From Salegentibacter salarius (GTDB lineage Bacteria > Bacteroidota > Bacteroidia > Flavobacteriales > Flavobacteriaceae), in contig NZ_FVZF01000012.1 of assembly GCF_900168265.1 (NCBI RefSeq), positions 1-64,000 of the forward strand: a DNA stretch of 64,000 bases. Direction: 5' to 3'. Position 1 is the stretch's first letter. Every line of letters starts with the position of its first letter. A program made the translations under genes and the position numbers. Below the pieces are notes generated by a model. The model did not search any database. It was given only the letters and a program-made list of their open reading frames with translations, and was not told where the DNA came from. Positions 42,510-50,603 of this stretch are shown in pieces.

Positions 42510-43916
42510 TTAATTAAGGGTTTTATCTTCTTCAATTGGATCCTCATCTATCGCTGATAACATTTTAGGATCAATTTGTTTGCTGGCTTTAGCGCCTAGC
42601 TTTTTGAGTTTTTCTACCCGTCTAAGTAGATTTCCTTTGCCGGTAAGCTTTTTCATGGCGCCCTCGTAAGAATTTTGAACGGTTCCCAGCTGCCTACCAA
42701 TTTTTGTAAGTTCTTCAGTTAAGGCAGTAAAAGAATCGTATAAAGCACCGGCCTGGGTTGCAATAGCAATGGCATTCTGTTTTTGTTTCTCGTTTTGCCA
42801 CATGCTGTCTATGGTTTTTAAAACTGCGAGTAGAGTAGTAGGCGTAACAATAATAATATTCTTGTCAAAAGCTTCAGAATATAAGCCCGGGTATTCATTG
42901 GAAGCTACCGCAAAAGCGGCTTCAATTGGTATAAAAAGCAAGACAAAATCTGGGCTTTCCATCTGGTATAACTGGTGGTAGTTTTTACCACCCAGTTCGT
43001 TCACTCGATTGCGAATAGCGGTAAGATGATTTTTTAAATGTTGTTTTCTTTCAACTTCTTCGGTTTCATTACTATAGCGTTCGTAGGCGTTTAGCGAGAC
43101 TTTAGAATCTACGATCATCTTTTTGTCGCCCGGGAGATTAATTACCACATCGGGCAAAACCCGGTTTCCGTCGGCATTGGTAAAACTTTGCTGAACGCTA
43201 TATTCACTACCTTTCTGAAGGCCGCTGCGTTCCAGCACCCGTTCCAGTATCATTTCTCCCCAATTTCCCTGGGTTTTGGTATCGCCTTTAAGTGCTTTGG
43301 TAAGGTTCGTGGCTTCTTTGCTCATTTGCTCATTGAGTTCCTTTAAACCAATTATTTGCTGACGCAACATCGCGTGGCGGTCTATGCTTTCTTTATTTCC
43401 TTCTTCAATACGTTTTTCAAAATGCAGAATCTTCTCCTGTAATGGATTTAATATATTCTGAATATTCTCTTTATTCTGAAGTGTGAATTTTTCAGATTTT
43501 TGCTCCAGGATCTTATTGGCCAGGTTTTCAAATTCTTTTTCAAATTTTTCCTGAAGTTGTTCAACCTCGGCTTTTTGTTCTTTATTTCTAAGTTCTAGAT
43601 TTTCAAATTCGGCATTTCTCTTAGTGAGTTCGTTGCTTAAAAAATCTTTTTCCCGGCGTATTTCTTCCCGTTCCTTTTCTAGTTTTTCAGTTTGAAGTTG
43701 TGCGCTATTTTTTAAATCTAATACTTCAGATTTAAAATTATTTAAATTATTGTTTAGTTGAGACTTAAGATCTTCTACCTGTAGTGATAGTTGATTATTT
43801 TTTTCCTGTAAAATAGCTTCGGTATTTTTGCTTTTTAAACTTGAAATAAGTTTTCCGAAATAGAGTCCTATAATAAGAGCCGCAAAAATTAAAGCGATGA
43901 GTAAATAATCGTTCAT
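42510..43916 (-). CDS. rmuC: DNA recombination protein RmuC
   Basis: RmuC limits inversions between short inverted repeats. The 468-residue protein starts with a membrane helix (LLIALIFAALIIGLYFGKLI), continues with a long coiled coil (about 30-200) rich in Glu, Lys and Gln, then the conserved RmuC domain (about 215-410): TQGNWGEMILERVLERSGL, VNLPGDKKMIVDSKVSLNAY and IEAAFAVASN. Such a protein is notable in a window full of palindromic repeats, though a link is speculation. The minus-strand operon continues with the serine hydrolase. Confidence 0.93.
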   Translation of the reverse strand: MNDYLLIALIFAALIIGLYFGKLISSLKSKNTEAILQEKNNQLSLQVEDLKSQLNNNLNNFKSEVLDLKNSAQLQTEKLEKEREEIRREKDFLSNELTKRNAEFENLELRNKEQKAEVEQLQEKFEKEFENLANKILEQKSEKFTLQNKENIQNILNPLQEKILHFEKRIEEGNKESIDRHAMLRQQIIGLKELNEQMSKEATNLTKALKGDTKTQGNWGEMILERVLERSGLQKGSEYSVQQSFTNADGNRVLPDVVINLPGDKKMIVDSKVSLNAYERYSNETEEVERKQHLKNHLTAIRNRVNELGGKNYHQLYQMESPDFVLLFIPIEAAFAVASNEYPGLYSEAFDKNIIIVTPTTLLAVLKTIDSMWQNEKQKQNAIAIATQAGALYDSFTALTEELTKIGRQLGTVQNSYEGAMKKLTGKGNLLRRVEKLKKLGAKASKQIDPKMLSAIDEDPIEEDKTLN

Positions 43917-44009
43917 TGAGAAATAGCAGTTTCCTCAAAGATACTTATTTGCTGGAATTGTTCTAAAATTCCAGGCTTAGTTTGGTGGAAAATTTAATGG
44001 GGCAGTGAA

Positions 44010-44981
44010 TTATTTTTTTTCTTCAAAATATTGAAAAGCGTCTATAATATCCAGATAAATACCGTCAAAATTAGCATTTACAATTTTACTTAGGTAAGAG
44101 TTTTCATTTCTGTAAATAAGATTTTTCCAATCTTCGTTCCAATAGGCTATTTTAAAATTCCCAGCCCATTGTGGGTTTTCTTCCACCAGCCAGCCAGGAT
44201 GATTGCTGTTCCAGGTCTCTTCCCAGTAATACCGGTAATCCTCCGCTTCCCCAATAGACATATATGCGATTACAAGGCGATCACCGCCGTTCTTCTTCTT
44301 TTTTAACTGCTGGATTTCTTCAGCGGTAAAAGTCTCTTCGTTAAAAAACAGATCTAAAATAATAAGGTCGTAATTGGTAAAAGCAAGTTCAGAAATGAGT
44401 TCCTGTTTGCTGGGATATTCAGCGTAGTTAAGAATGTATAGAAAGTTTTTAACCTCTGAAAGCTTATTTATATCTGCTTTGTTTTCGTTATAAATTGGAG
44501 CGCTGGGAATTATATCTAATTCTCTTCTGGGCGCAGCAAAAGAAATATAATTATTCTCTTCATTAAGACTGTAAGAACGCTCAATGAATTCCGGAGTTTT
44601 ACAATAATCTGTTACCAGTACTTTTTTACCACTGCTTTTTGCCGAATCCAGGTGTTTTTTCAAATAAATATTATCTGGAGTGGGTGTAGGTTTATTGAAT
44701 TCGGGATAACCATAAAAGAGATCTTCCTGTCCCACCGCGTCTATAGCGTCTAAATAATCTACTGCGGGAAGTTCGTTTTCCTGGAATATAAGTTCGATTC
44801 CATTTTGAGGAATAACCAGGAAATTTGAATTTTCAGCTTTAGCAGTTTCACTTATTTCAATCACGAAATTCCGCATTTCATTCCGATAATCTATGGTGTC
44901 TTCCATATCCTGGGCGGTATTTTCCTGGCAGGAAAACAATAAGCAGCAAAGAATAAAGCAGGGAATGCGGAGTAAATTCAT
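44010..44981 (-). CDS. GH114-like (TM1410/polygalactosaminidase-type) lipoprotein
   Basis: The 323-residue protein has a lipoprotein signal ending LLFSC (Cys18). The body matches the TIM-barrel family of endo-alpha-1,4-polygalactosaminidase: FLVIPQNGIEL near 55, LVIAYMSIGEAEDYRYYW near 240 and FDGIYLDIIDAFQYF near the end, including the conserved Asp of the catalytic pair. Relatives act on alpha-1,4-galactosaminan or Pel-like polysaccharide. It is divergent from the start-less TPR/barrel gene at 45082, an arrangement reminiscent of Pel-type loci. Confidence 0.8.
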   Translation of the reverse strand: MNLLRIPCFILCCLLFSCQENTAQDMEDTIDYRNEMRNFVIEISETAKAENSNFLVIPQNGIELIFQENELPAVDYLDAIDAVGQEDLFYGYPEFNKPTPTPDNIYLKKHLDSAKSSGKKVLVTDYCKTPEFIERSYSLNEENNYISFAAPRRELDIIPSAPIYNENKADINKLSEVKNFLYILNYAEYPSKQELISELAFTNYDLIILDLFFNEETFTAEEIQQLKKKKNGGDRLVIAYMSIGEAEDYRYYWEETWNSNHPGWLVEENPQWAGNFKIAYWNEDWKNLIYRNENSYLSKIVNANFDGIYLDIIDAFQYFEEKK

Positions 44982-45081
44982 TTAAATATTCAAATTTCAC
45001 ACAAAGGTATATGAAATTGGAAAATGATAATTTTTTGATTTGATAAATTTTTATCTTAAAGACTATATTTTTTTAGTCTAA

Positions 45082-46449
45082 TTGGTAATTCATTTGAAAT
45101 TTTTCAAAAGGGAATTACTGGAAATAGATAGCTGTAGAGAAGACCTTAAACCTTTAGCTCCCACAATTGCTTATACCTATGCCGGGCAGGGAAGTTTTAG
45201 AAAAGCACTGGAATGGTCTGCCTGCGCAAAAGATTTTCCTTTGGTAGAAAGAATGCAGTGGTTTTATGCGCTAAAAAATTATGAAGAAGTAGAACGTTTA
45301 TACGCGAATTATTCCGAAAAAAACAATCCAGAAGAAAAAGAAGCTATCCAGTCATTTATGGCCGAATACTATATGGGCCGCGGAGATATTGTTACCGCCT
45401 GGAAAATAGCCTCTAAATTACCTAATTCAACCAATAAAGAGAGATTAAGAACACAGCTTAACAAAGACGTTATTTATTTAAGTTCTGAACAAAAACGGCT
45501 ATTGTTAAACGAATATCCATCGCTTTTTTACCCAGAAATTGCTGCGCAAATAAAGCAAGATCTCAGAATTACAGAGGGTGATTTTCTTAGAATAGGAAGC
45601 AATATTATTAGTGATAGGTTAGATCCTACTTCTTTTGGGACAGAAGCTACTTATGGACTTCGGGATAAGAAACTGCATCAGCATCAATTTGGTTTGAGCC
45701 AGTATAAAGCTTACGCAATTCCTTTTCAGGAGGAATTTGAAAATAATATAGATGAACATTTATACGGCTTAATTTACAGGTTTAAATCGCGTGAAAGAAT
45801 AGAAAAGCTTAATTATGGTTTTGGCACTCGGCTGGAGTTTAAGGAAGCCGGGAAGGCTTACCTTCATTTGCAGGCTTCAGCTTCTATAGCAAAAGATAGT
45901 TTGTATAGTTCATTTCAAATTTCCAGGAAACCGGCTATTACAGGGCCCGCTTACGCCCTGGATATTTATCAAATCCAATTAAATATTTACGAAGAACTTC
46001 AGTTTAAAGAAAAATTTCAGGCTGTTTTCTACCTGGAAGGAAATCATTATAGTGACGATGTGCAAGATGTACAGGCTTTAACCAGTATTTCTATGGATAT
46101 TAAGCTGAATAAAAGATCGAAATTCAGACCTTATTCTGAATTTTCTGGAATGCTCGGAAATTCCAGCAGACCCGACGGTTATCCTTACTGGACCTTAGAT
46201 GAGCGCTTGTATGGTGGAATGGGTGTTGCTTATGAATATAAGAATAAACAGAACTTTTGGAAGATTAATCTGGATGCCGGATATTTTCTGGATACTTTTT
46301 CTGATGAGTTTCAGCGCTATCGCGGGAACGTGGTATGGCCGGTTTCAAAATACCTTCATTTTAATGCCCAGGCTGAATTTTACACGCTGAAAAATTTCTA
46401 TTCCAACAATTTTACCTTCGGTCTAAAATATTTTCTAAAAGATAACTAG
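45082..46449 (+). CDS. TPR plus outer-membrane beta-barrel protein, 5' end missing
   Basis: The reading frame opens directly after a TAA (45079-45081) with a TTG, then runs 455 codons. The first ATG is 57 codons in, and there is no signal peptide, so the gene looks truncated at its 5' end. The N-terminal 150 residues are TPR-like (AYTYAGQGSFRKALEW, MAEYYMGRGDIVTAWK). From about 190 on it is strand-rich with aromatic ends, finishing FTFGLKYFLKDN, as expected for an outer-membrane barrel. PelB and PgaA have this TPR-barrel layout. It converges with the B12 importer ATPase, overlapping it by 4 bp. Confidence 0.6.
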   Translation: MVIHLKFFKRELLEIDSCREDLKPLAPTIAYTYAGQGSFRKALEWSACAKDFPLVERMQWFYALKNYEEVERLYANYSEKNNPEEKEAIQSFMAEYYMGRGDIVTAWKIASKLPNSTNKERLRTQLNKDVIYLSSEQKRLLLNEYPSLFYPEIAAQIKQDLRITEGDFLRIGSNIISDRLDPTSFGTEATYGLRDKKLHQHQFGLSQYKAYAIPFQEEFENNIDEHLYGLIYRFKSRERIEKLNYGFGTRLEFKEAGKAYLHLQASASIAKDSLYSSFQISRKPAITGPAYALDIYQIQLNIYEELQFKEKFQAVFYLEGNHYSDDVQDVQALTSISMDIKLNKRSKFRPYSEFSGMLGNSSRPDGYPYWTLDERLYGGMGVAYEYKNKQNFWKINLDAGYFLDTFSDEFQRYRGNVVWPVSKYLHFNAQAEFYTLKNFYSNNFTFGLKYFLKDN

Positions 46450-47240
46450 GGATTTATTTTAAAAGAAGCTGAAGCTTTATCGAAAATGATTAAACCTTCA
46501 GGAAAAACAGTAGAGAATGCTCCGGATTCCAGGAGTTCTTTTGGAGAACCCGTGGTAACTTTTTTATTCTGCATGAGAATAATCTTATCGCAAAGTTGAA
46601 TGGCAAGATTTATTTCGTGAGAAGCGAAAACAATGGCTTTATTAGTTTTTCGGGTAAGCTTTTTTAGCAATTTAAGCACATAAGCTTTATGGTACAGATC
46701 TAAGTGCGTGGTAGGTTCGTCTAAGATAACCAAAGGCGTGTTTTGAGCAATGGCACGAGCTATCAATACTTTTTGTAATTGCCCATCGCTTAACTCGTAG
46801 CATTTCTTGTTTTGCAAATCTTCAATCCCAACATTTTGCAGGGATTTTTTAATTTGTCGTAGATCGTTTTTGCTTAGGCGGCCAATCCAGTTGGTATAAG
46901 GTTGCCGACCAAGAGCAACCAGTTCAAAAACACTTAAATTTTTAGAAATGGGTTGTTCGGTAAGTACAAGACTCACTAGAGAAGCTAGTTCTAAAGAATC
47001 AATTTGCTGAATTTGTTCATTTTTAACCAGGACTTTTCCCTTTAGCGCATCCTGAACTCCGCTTAAGGTGCGTAAAAACGTAGATTTTCCAACACCATTT
47101 ACACCTATAACCGCAACCAGTTCTCCCTGGTTTACTTCAATATCAATAGCTTCAGCGATAATGGTTTTTTCAGTTTTAGTACTGTAACCAATATCCAGAT
47201 TAATCGTCTTCAGGATGCTATGTTGTTCGGGTTGATCCAC
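46446..47240 (-). CDS. btuD: Cobalamin/Fe3+-siderophore ABC importer ATPase (BtuD/FecE-like)
   Basis: The 264-residue ATPase shows Walker A GVNGVGKST, the signature LSDGQ, Walker B LVILDEPTTHLD and a Q-loop, in the FecE/BtuD class. It ends the minus-strand transport operon btuF-(toxin/antitoxin)-btuC-btuD, with 2 bp to btuC. Cobalamin is preferred as substrate because a B12 riboswitch and BtuB/BtuG genes lie in the adjoining operon. A siderophore would be the alternative. Confidence 0.9.
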   Translation of the reverse strand: MDQPEQHSILKTINLDIGYSTKTEKTIIAEAIDIEVNQGELVAVIGVNGVGKSTFLRTLSGVQDALKGKVLVKNEQIQQIDSLELASLVSLVLTEQPISKNLSVFELVALGRQPYTNWIGRLSKNDLRQIKKSLQNVGIEDLQNKKCYELSDGQLQKVLIARAIAQNTPLVILDEPTTHLDLYHKAYVLKLLKKLTRKTNKAIVFASHEINLAIQLCDKIILMQNKKVTTGSPKELLESGAFSTVFPEGLIIFDKASASFKINP

Positions 47241-47242
47241 TT

Positions 47243-48274
47243 TCAGAATAAAAATTTACGTTTACGAACCAATAGCCAAATTACTACAGGTGCTCCAATT
47301 AACGAAGTTATGGCATTTATGGGTAAAGTATATTCCTGTCCCGGTAATTGAGCCGCAATATCGCAAATAAGCATTAGTGCCGATCCTCCCAAAATAACGG
47401 CCGGAACCAAAATTCTATGATTATTTACCGGGATTACCTGCCTTATTAAATGCGGAACCGCTAAACCTACAAAAGCAATTGGGCCGGCAAAAGCGGTAAT
47501 ACTCCCGGCAAGTAAGCTGGTAGCAATAATAATTATAAGTCGGTTTCTTGGTATGCTCACGCCAAGGCTTTTGGCATATTGTTCACCAAGAAGTAGGGTG
47601 TCAAGATTTTTTATGCAGGAAATAGCCAGGACCAATCCCACTAACCAAAACATTGCCAGTATGCCAACTTCATTCCAGGAAAGATCGCCTAAACTCCCAA
47701 AAGACCAGAAAATATATTGTTGTAATTGCGCTGCGGGACTAAAGTAGGAAAGAACACTGACTACTGCTGCAGTTAAGCTGGCAAACATCAGTCCGATTAT
47801 TAAAATAGCCATGGTATCTCTAAGTCTTATTGAAGCTAGCATTACCGCAAGAAGCACCAATAAGCTTCCCAGGCTGGAGGCGACAACGAGGCTCCATTTA
47901 GATAATAAAATTCCGGCAAAAGCACCTCCAAAAACAGAAGCTCCCATTATTACAATGGCAACGCCCAAACTGGCACCGCTGCTTAAGCCCAAAACATAAG
48001 GTCCTGCCAACGGATTTCGAAAAAGGGTTTGCATTAATAATCCGCTAATGGCAAGTCCGGAGCCGGTTATTATTGCGGTGATTGCCTTTGGTAATCGATA
48101 TTCAACAATTATATACCGCCAGGTTTCTTTAGAAACTTCCAGGTTGAAAATTGAAGCAAAAACATCTTTAAATGGAATATTTACCGAACCCAAACTTATA
48201 TTTAAGAACCCAAGAACAATTACTCCTAGAAAAAGGAGCAAAAGCGGGACAACGTATTTCTGGGACTGCAACAA
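47243..48274 (-). CDS. btuC: Cobalamin ABC importer permease (BtuC/FecCD)
   Basis: The 343-residue permease has about ten membrane helices and FecCD-family motifs: YRLPKAITAIITGSGLAISGLLMQTLFRNPLAGPYVLGLSSGA-type segments in the first third, and a late PIAFVGLAVPHLIRQV. It forms the transmembrane pore with BtuD. The upstream gap to the MazF-like toxin stop is 76 bp; the binding-protein gene that would normally precede it lies beyond the toxin-antitoxin pair. Confidence 0.92.
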   Translation of the reverse strand: MLQSQKYVVPLLLLFLGVIVLGFLNISLGSVNIPFKDVFASIFNLEVSKETWRYIIVEYRLPKAITAIITGSGLAISGLLMQTLFRNPLAGPYVLGLSSGASLGVAIVIMGASVFGGAFAGILLSKWSLVVASSLGSLLVLLAVMLASIRLRDTMAILIIGLMFASLTAAVVSVLSYFSPAAQLQQYIFWSFGSLGDLSWNEVGILAMFWLVGLVLAISCIKNLDTLLLGEQYAKSLGVSIPRNRLIIIIATSLLAGSITAFAGPIAFVGLAVPHLIRQVIPVNNHRILVPAVILGGSALMLICDIAAQLPGQEYTLPINAITSLIGAPVVIWLLVRKRKFLF

Positions 48275-48350
48275 GGCCGATTATTTATTTCGGTGTAAAT
48301 ATCTGAAATAAAATGAGGAGATAAAATTAAAGAAGAATGATAATGGAATA

Positions 48351-48698
48351 TTAGCTAATATCCATAATTATGAGAAGGTTTTCTTTTAATTTTTCAGAAG
48401 TCTGGGACGAAACCTTACCAATTTTTTTGACTAATCTTTTATTATCTATTGCTCTTAACTGATCTACCATAATATCACAATCTTTAGTGAGTTTTGCTGT
48501 GCCCTTTGGCAAGTGAACACGAAGAATATCAACATCTTTTTGAACATTTGTTGTAAGCGGACAAATTAAAGTGGAGGGATGATTAGAAGAATTCAATAAA
48601 TTGGTTTGAATTATTATAACGGGTCTTTTTTTGCCAGCTTCGGTGCCAACCCGTGGATTTAAATCTGCTATCCAAATTTCAAATTGATTAATTTTCAT
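48351..48698 (-). CDS. PemK/MazF-type mRNA interferase toxin
   Basis: The 115-residue protein carries the PemK/MazF landmarks: EIWIADLNPRVGTEAGKKRPVIII near the start and LPKGTAKLTKDCDIMVDQLRAIDNKRL in the middle, with the conserved catalytic Arg and Ser/Thr. It cuts mRNA in a sequence-specific way when not bound by its antitoxin. The start overlaps the antitoxin stop by 11 bp. The pair lies inside the B12 importer operon. Confidence 0.9.
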   Translation of the reverse strand: MKINQFEIWIADLNPRVGTEAGKKRPVIIIQTNLLNSSNHPSTLICPLTTNVQKDVDILRVHLPKGTAKLTKDCDIMVDQLRAIDNKRLVKKIGKVSSQTSEKLKENLLIIMDIS

Positions 48699-48924
48699 AA
48701 TCTATCTCCTCGAAATCCTTCAATACATTCATCGATTCCTTCTTAACCAAATATGATTCATCCTTAAGTTTTTGCGCTAAAAGTTTTCTGTTTTGATGAA
48801 TATTATAATATTCGATAGCCTCGTTTATATAATTTTCTGTAGATTTCTTCAGTTCTGAAGATAATTTTTCAGTTTCTTCAAACACAGATTCTTTTATATT
48901 TATAGAAATAGTTTTCATTTTCAA
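48688..48924 (-). CDS. Antitoxin partner of the PemK/MazF-like toxin
   Basis: The 78-residue protein begins MKMKTISINIKESVFEETEKLSSELKKS, the strand-helix-helix start of a ribbon-helix-helix DNA-binding domain, rather than the AbrB type of MazE. The acidic C-terminal half (DFEEIDYEN) should mask the toxin. It begins 27 bp after the btuF stop, in the same direction, so the pair could be co-transcribed with btuF or have its own promoter. Confidence 0.83.
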   Translation of the reverse strand: MKMKTISINIKESVFEETEKLSSELKKSTENYINEAIEYYNIHQNRKLLAQKLKDESYLVKKESMNVLKDFEEIDYEN

Positions 48925-48951
48925 TACCTTAGCTTTTAAAGATAAATAATT

Positions 48952-50118
48952 TTATTCTCTTTTCTGTTCTTCTAAAGCCTTAAAAAACCTCTTTTCATAA
49001 TCTGGAAGCAAGTTAGGATGGAAAATGGAAATGAGATCCTTAAGTACCAAATCCGGGCGTTGTGGGCCTAACTCGAAATAAAGAACACCACCGGTTTCGC
49101 CTTTGGTTAAACTTACACTATATACCTTTTTATGCTGTACGGCTTCAAATTTTTGATAGTGGTTGGATTCTTCCAAAAGTTGCGTATAAGAAGTGAATTG
49201 TCCTGCACTTATCCAAAATTCAGCGTCCTGTGCTTTTGCCAGTACACTTTCAAAAGAAAGGGCCATACTTCCGTTACCTTCAGTTTCTGCATAAACGTAA
49301 TTTGCATTTGCATCCTTTATAAATTGTGCCTGCCAGGAATTTCCGTAAGGTAAATACCATTGGTCTTTATACATCGCGCCGCTTAAAACCTTTGGAGTCT
49401 TTTCAGCAGACTCTGCTAATTCTTTTGCTTCGTTATAAGAGGTTTCAATTTCATTGAAAATAGCTTCAGCTTCCTCTAATTTATCGTAAAAAACGCCGAA
49501 GAATTTGATCCATTCGGCTTTACCTAGGGGAGTTTTCTCTGTCCAGTCACCGTTATACATTACTGGAGTTCCTGTTTTTTGAATGGTTTCAAAGGTTTTG
49601 TTATTGCCATTTATGGCAAAACCAACCACAACATCTGGTTCCAAATCTATCAGTACTTCGGTATTGATATTTTCATTTTTACCAAGCTCTTTAATTTTTC
49701 CGGAATTGATCAATTTCCGGGTTTTTTCCGAAGAAATATAATCGAGTCCGGGGAATCCAATCAGGCTGTTTTCTTCGTTTAAAGCTTCCAGAGCCGGAAT
49801 ATGAGTAGTGGAAGTCACCACCATTTTTTCCACCGGGATTTGTATTTTTTGATCGAACTTCAAATCATCGGGAATTTCAGCATTTTCTTTCGCGAGAAGA
49901 TAAGTGAAGGCTTTCTCAGCATTAGGCCAGGGAGTTTCGATTGTTAAGAGGTAGAAATCCCCAAAATCTTCAATGCTAAAGTTATTAGCATAGCTTAATT
50001 CAACTGAATTTCCAGATTGTTCGTGACTTGTATTTTGCTCCTTTTGATTGTTTTTACAAGAATTAAGCAATAGAAAAATGATGCAGAAACTTAGGGATTT
50101 TACAATCTTTATTTTCAT
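48952..50118 (-). CDS. btuF: Cobalamin-binding lipoprotein of the ABC importer (BtuF-like)
   Basis: This is a class III substrate-binding protein with 388 residues. A lipoprotein signal ends LLLNSC (Cys21). Two lobes are linked by a helix; the first has VVTSTTHIPALEALNEENSLIGF and DVVVGFAINGN, the second KVLSGAMYKDQWYLPYGNSW and KVYSVSLTKGETGGVLYFELG. These fit the BtuF/FepB/HmuT cluster. It is anchored in the inner membrane and delivers substrate to BtuC. It is divergent from the riboswitch-controlled btuB. Confidence 0.88.
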   Translation of the reverse strand: MKIKIVKSLSFCIIFLLLNSCKNNQKEQNTSHEQSGNSVELSYANNFSIEDFGDFYLLTIETPWPNAEKAFTYLLAKENAEIPDDLKFDQKIQIPVEKMVVTSTTHIPALEALNEENSLIGFPGLDYISSEKTRKLINSGKIKELGKNENINTEVLIDLEPDVVVGFAINGNNKTFETIQKTGTPVMYNGDWTEKTPLGKAEWIKFFGVFYDKLEEAEAIFNEIETSYNEAKELAESAEKTPKVLSGAMYKDQWYLPYGNSWQAQFIKDANANYVYAETEGNGSMALSFESVLAKAQDAEFWISAGQFTSYTQLLEESNHYQKFEAVQHKKVYSVSLTKGETGGVLYFELGPQRPDLVLKDLISIFHPNLLPDYEKRFFKALEEQKRE

Positions 50119-50173
50119 TCTTATTATTTTAAATGAAATTTACTTAATATAGTTTCATCTTATTTTTCAACCT

Positions 50174-50193
50174 CTGAAGCAAGTTCAGCTTGA
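50174..50193. repeat. Half copy of the dispersed palindromic repeat
   Basis: CTGAAGCAAGTTCAG with CTTGA after it equals one inverted arm of the repeat (CTGAAACAAGTTCAG in other copies). It lies between btuF and the riboswitch, the only copy in a divergent gap. Confidence 0.6.
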
Positions 50194-50296
50194 TAAAATT
50201 TTTAAAAATATCTTCTATACAGGAGTTTTCAAAAGTAAGATTAATTGGAATTTTATAGTCGCAATTCAGATAAATGTTTAATTTCGCATTGAAATT

Positions 50297-50554
50297 TTTG
50301 GTTCGGATGTGAATTTTATCACGCCGATTAAAAGGGAATCAGGAAAAAAGTACGAGGTTAGAAGTACAAAATACGAAGCAAGAATATTTTATTCTTATTT
50401 CAAACTTCTTCCTTCTAATTTTTGTTAAGCCTGAGCTGTTCCCGCAACTGTAAGCTTAGTCTGTAATAGGACGCTTGTTGTTATCACTTCAAAAACCACT
50501 GTTCTTTTTTGAACGGGAAGGTAAACAACGAGACGCGAGCCAGGAGACCTGCCA
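50297..50554 (+). ncRNA. Cobalamin riboswitch (AdoCbl-type)
   Basis: The plus strand carries the B12-element signature in order: AAAAGGGAATC (50330-50340), an AT-rich variable arm, then CCTGAGCTGTTCCCGCAACTG with its TGTTCCCGCAACTGTAA core (B12 box, 50439-50455), and the closing GAGCCAGGAGACCTGCC (50537-50553). The box and closing motif are the diagnostic parts. It ends 50 bp upstream of the btuB ATG, so it likely blocks the ribosome site or triggers termination at high cobalamin. The ends are approximate. Confidence 0.92.
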
Positions 50555-50603
50555 AAATATAACTAATAAATTCTTAGACTTTCGGGATAAAAGTCAGGGG
50601 CAG

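Noticed and set aside
46446-48274. Siderophore importer as the primary call for the ABC genes
   Set aside because: The fold family allows it, but the adjoining cobalamin riboswitch, BtuB-like receptor and BtuG-like lipoprotein favour B12.
48688-48924. AbrB-type MazE as the antitoxin family
   Set aside because: The N-terminus is a strand followed by two helices, as in ribbon-helix-helix proteins, and no AbrB swapped-hairpin pattern is visible.
50475-50603. N-terminal extension of btuB
   Set aside because: The segment overlaps the cobalamin riboswitch; the signal peptide starts at 50604.
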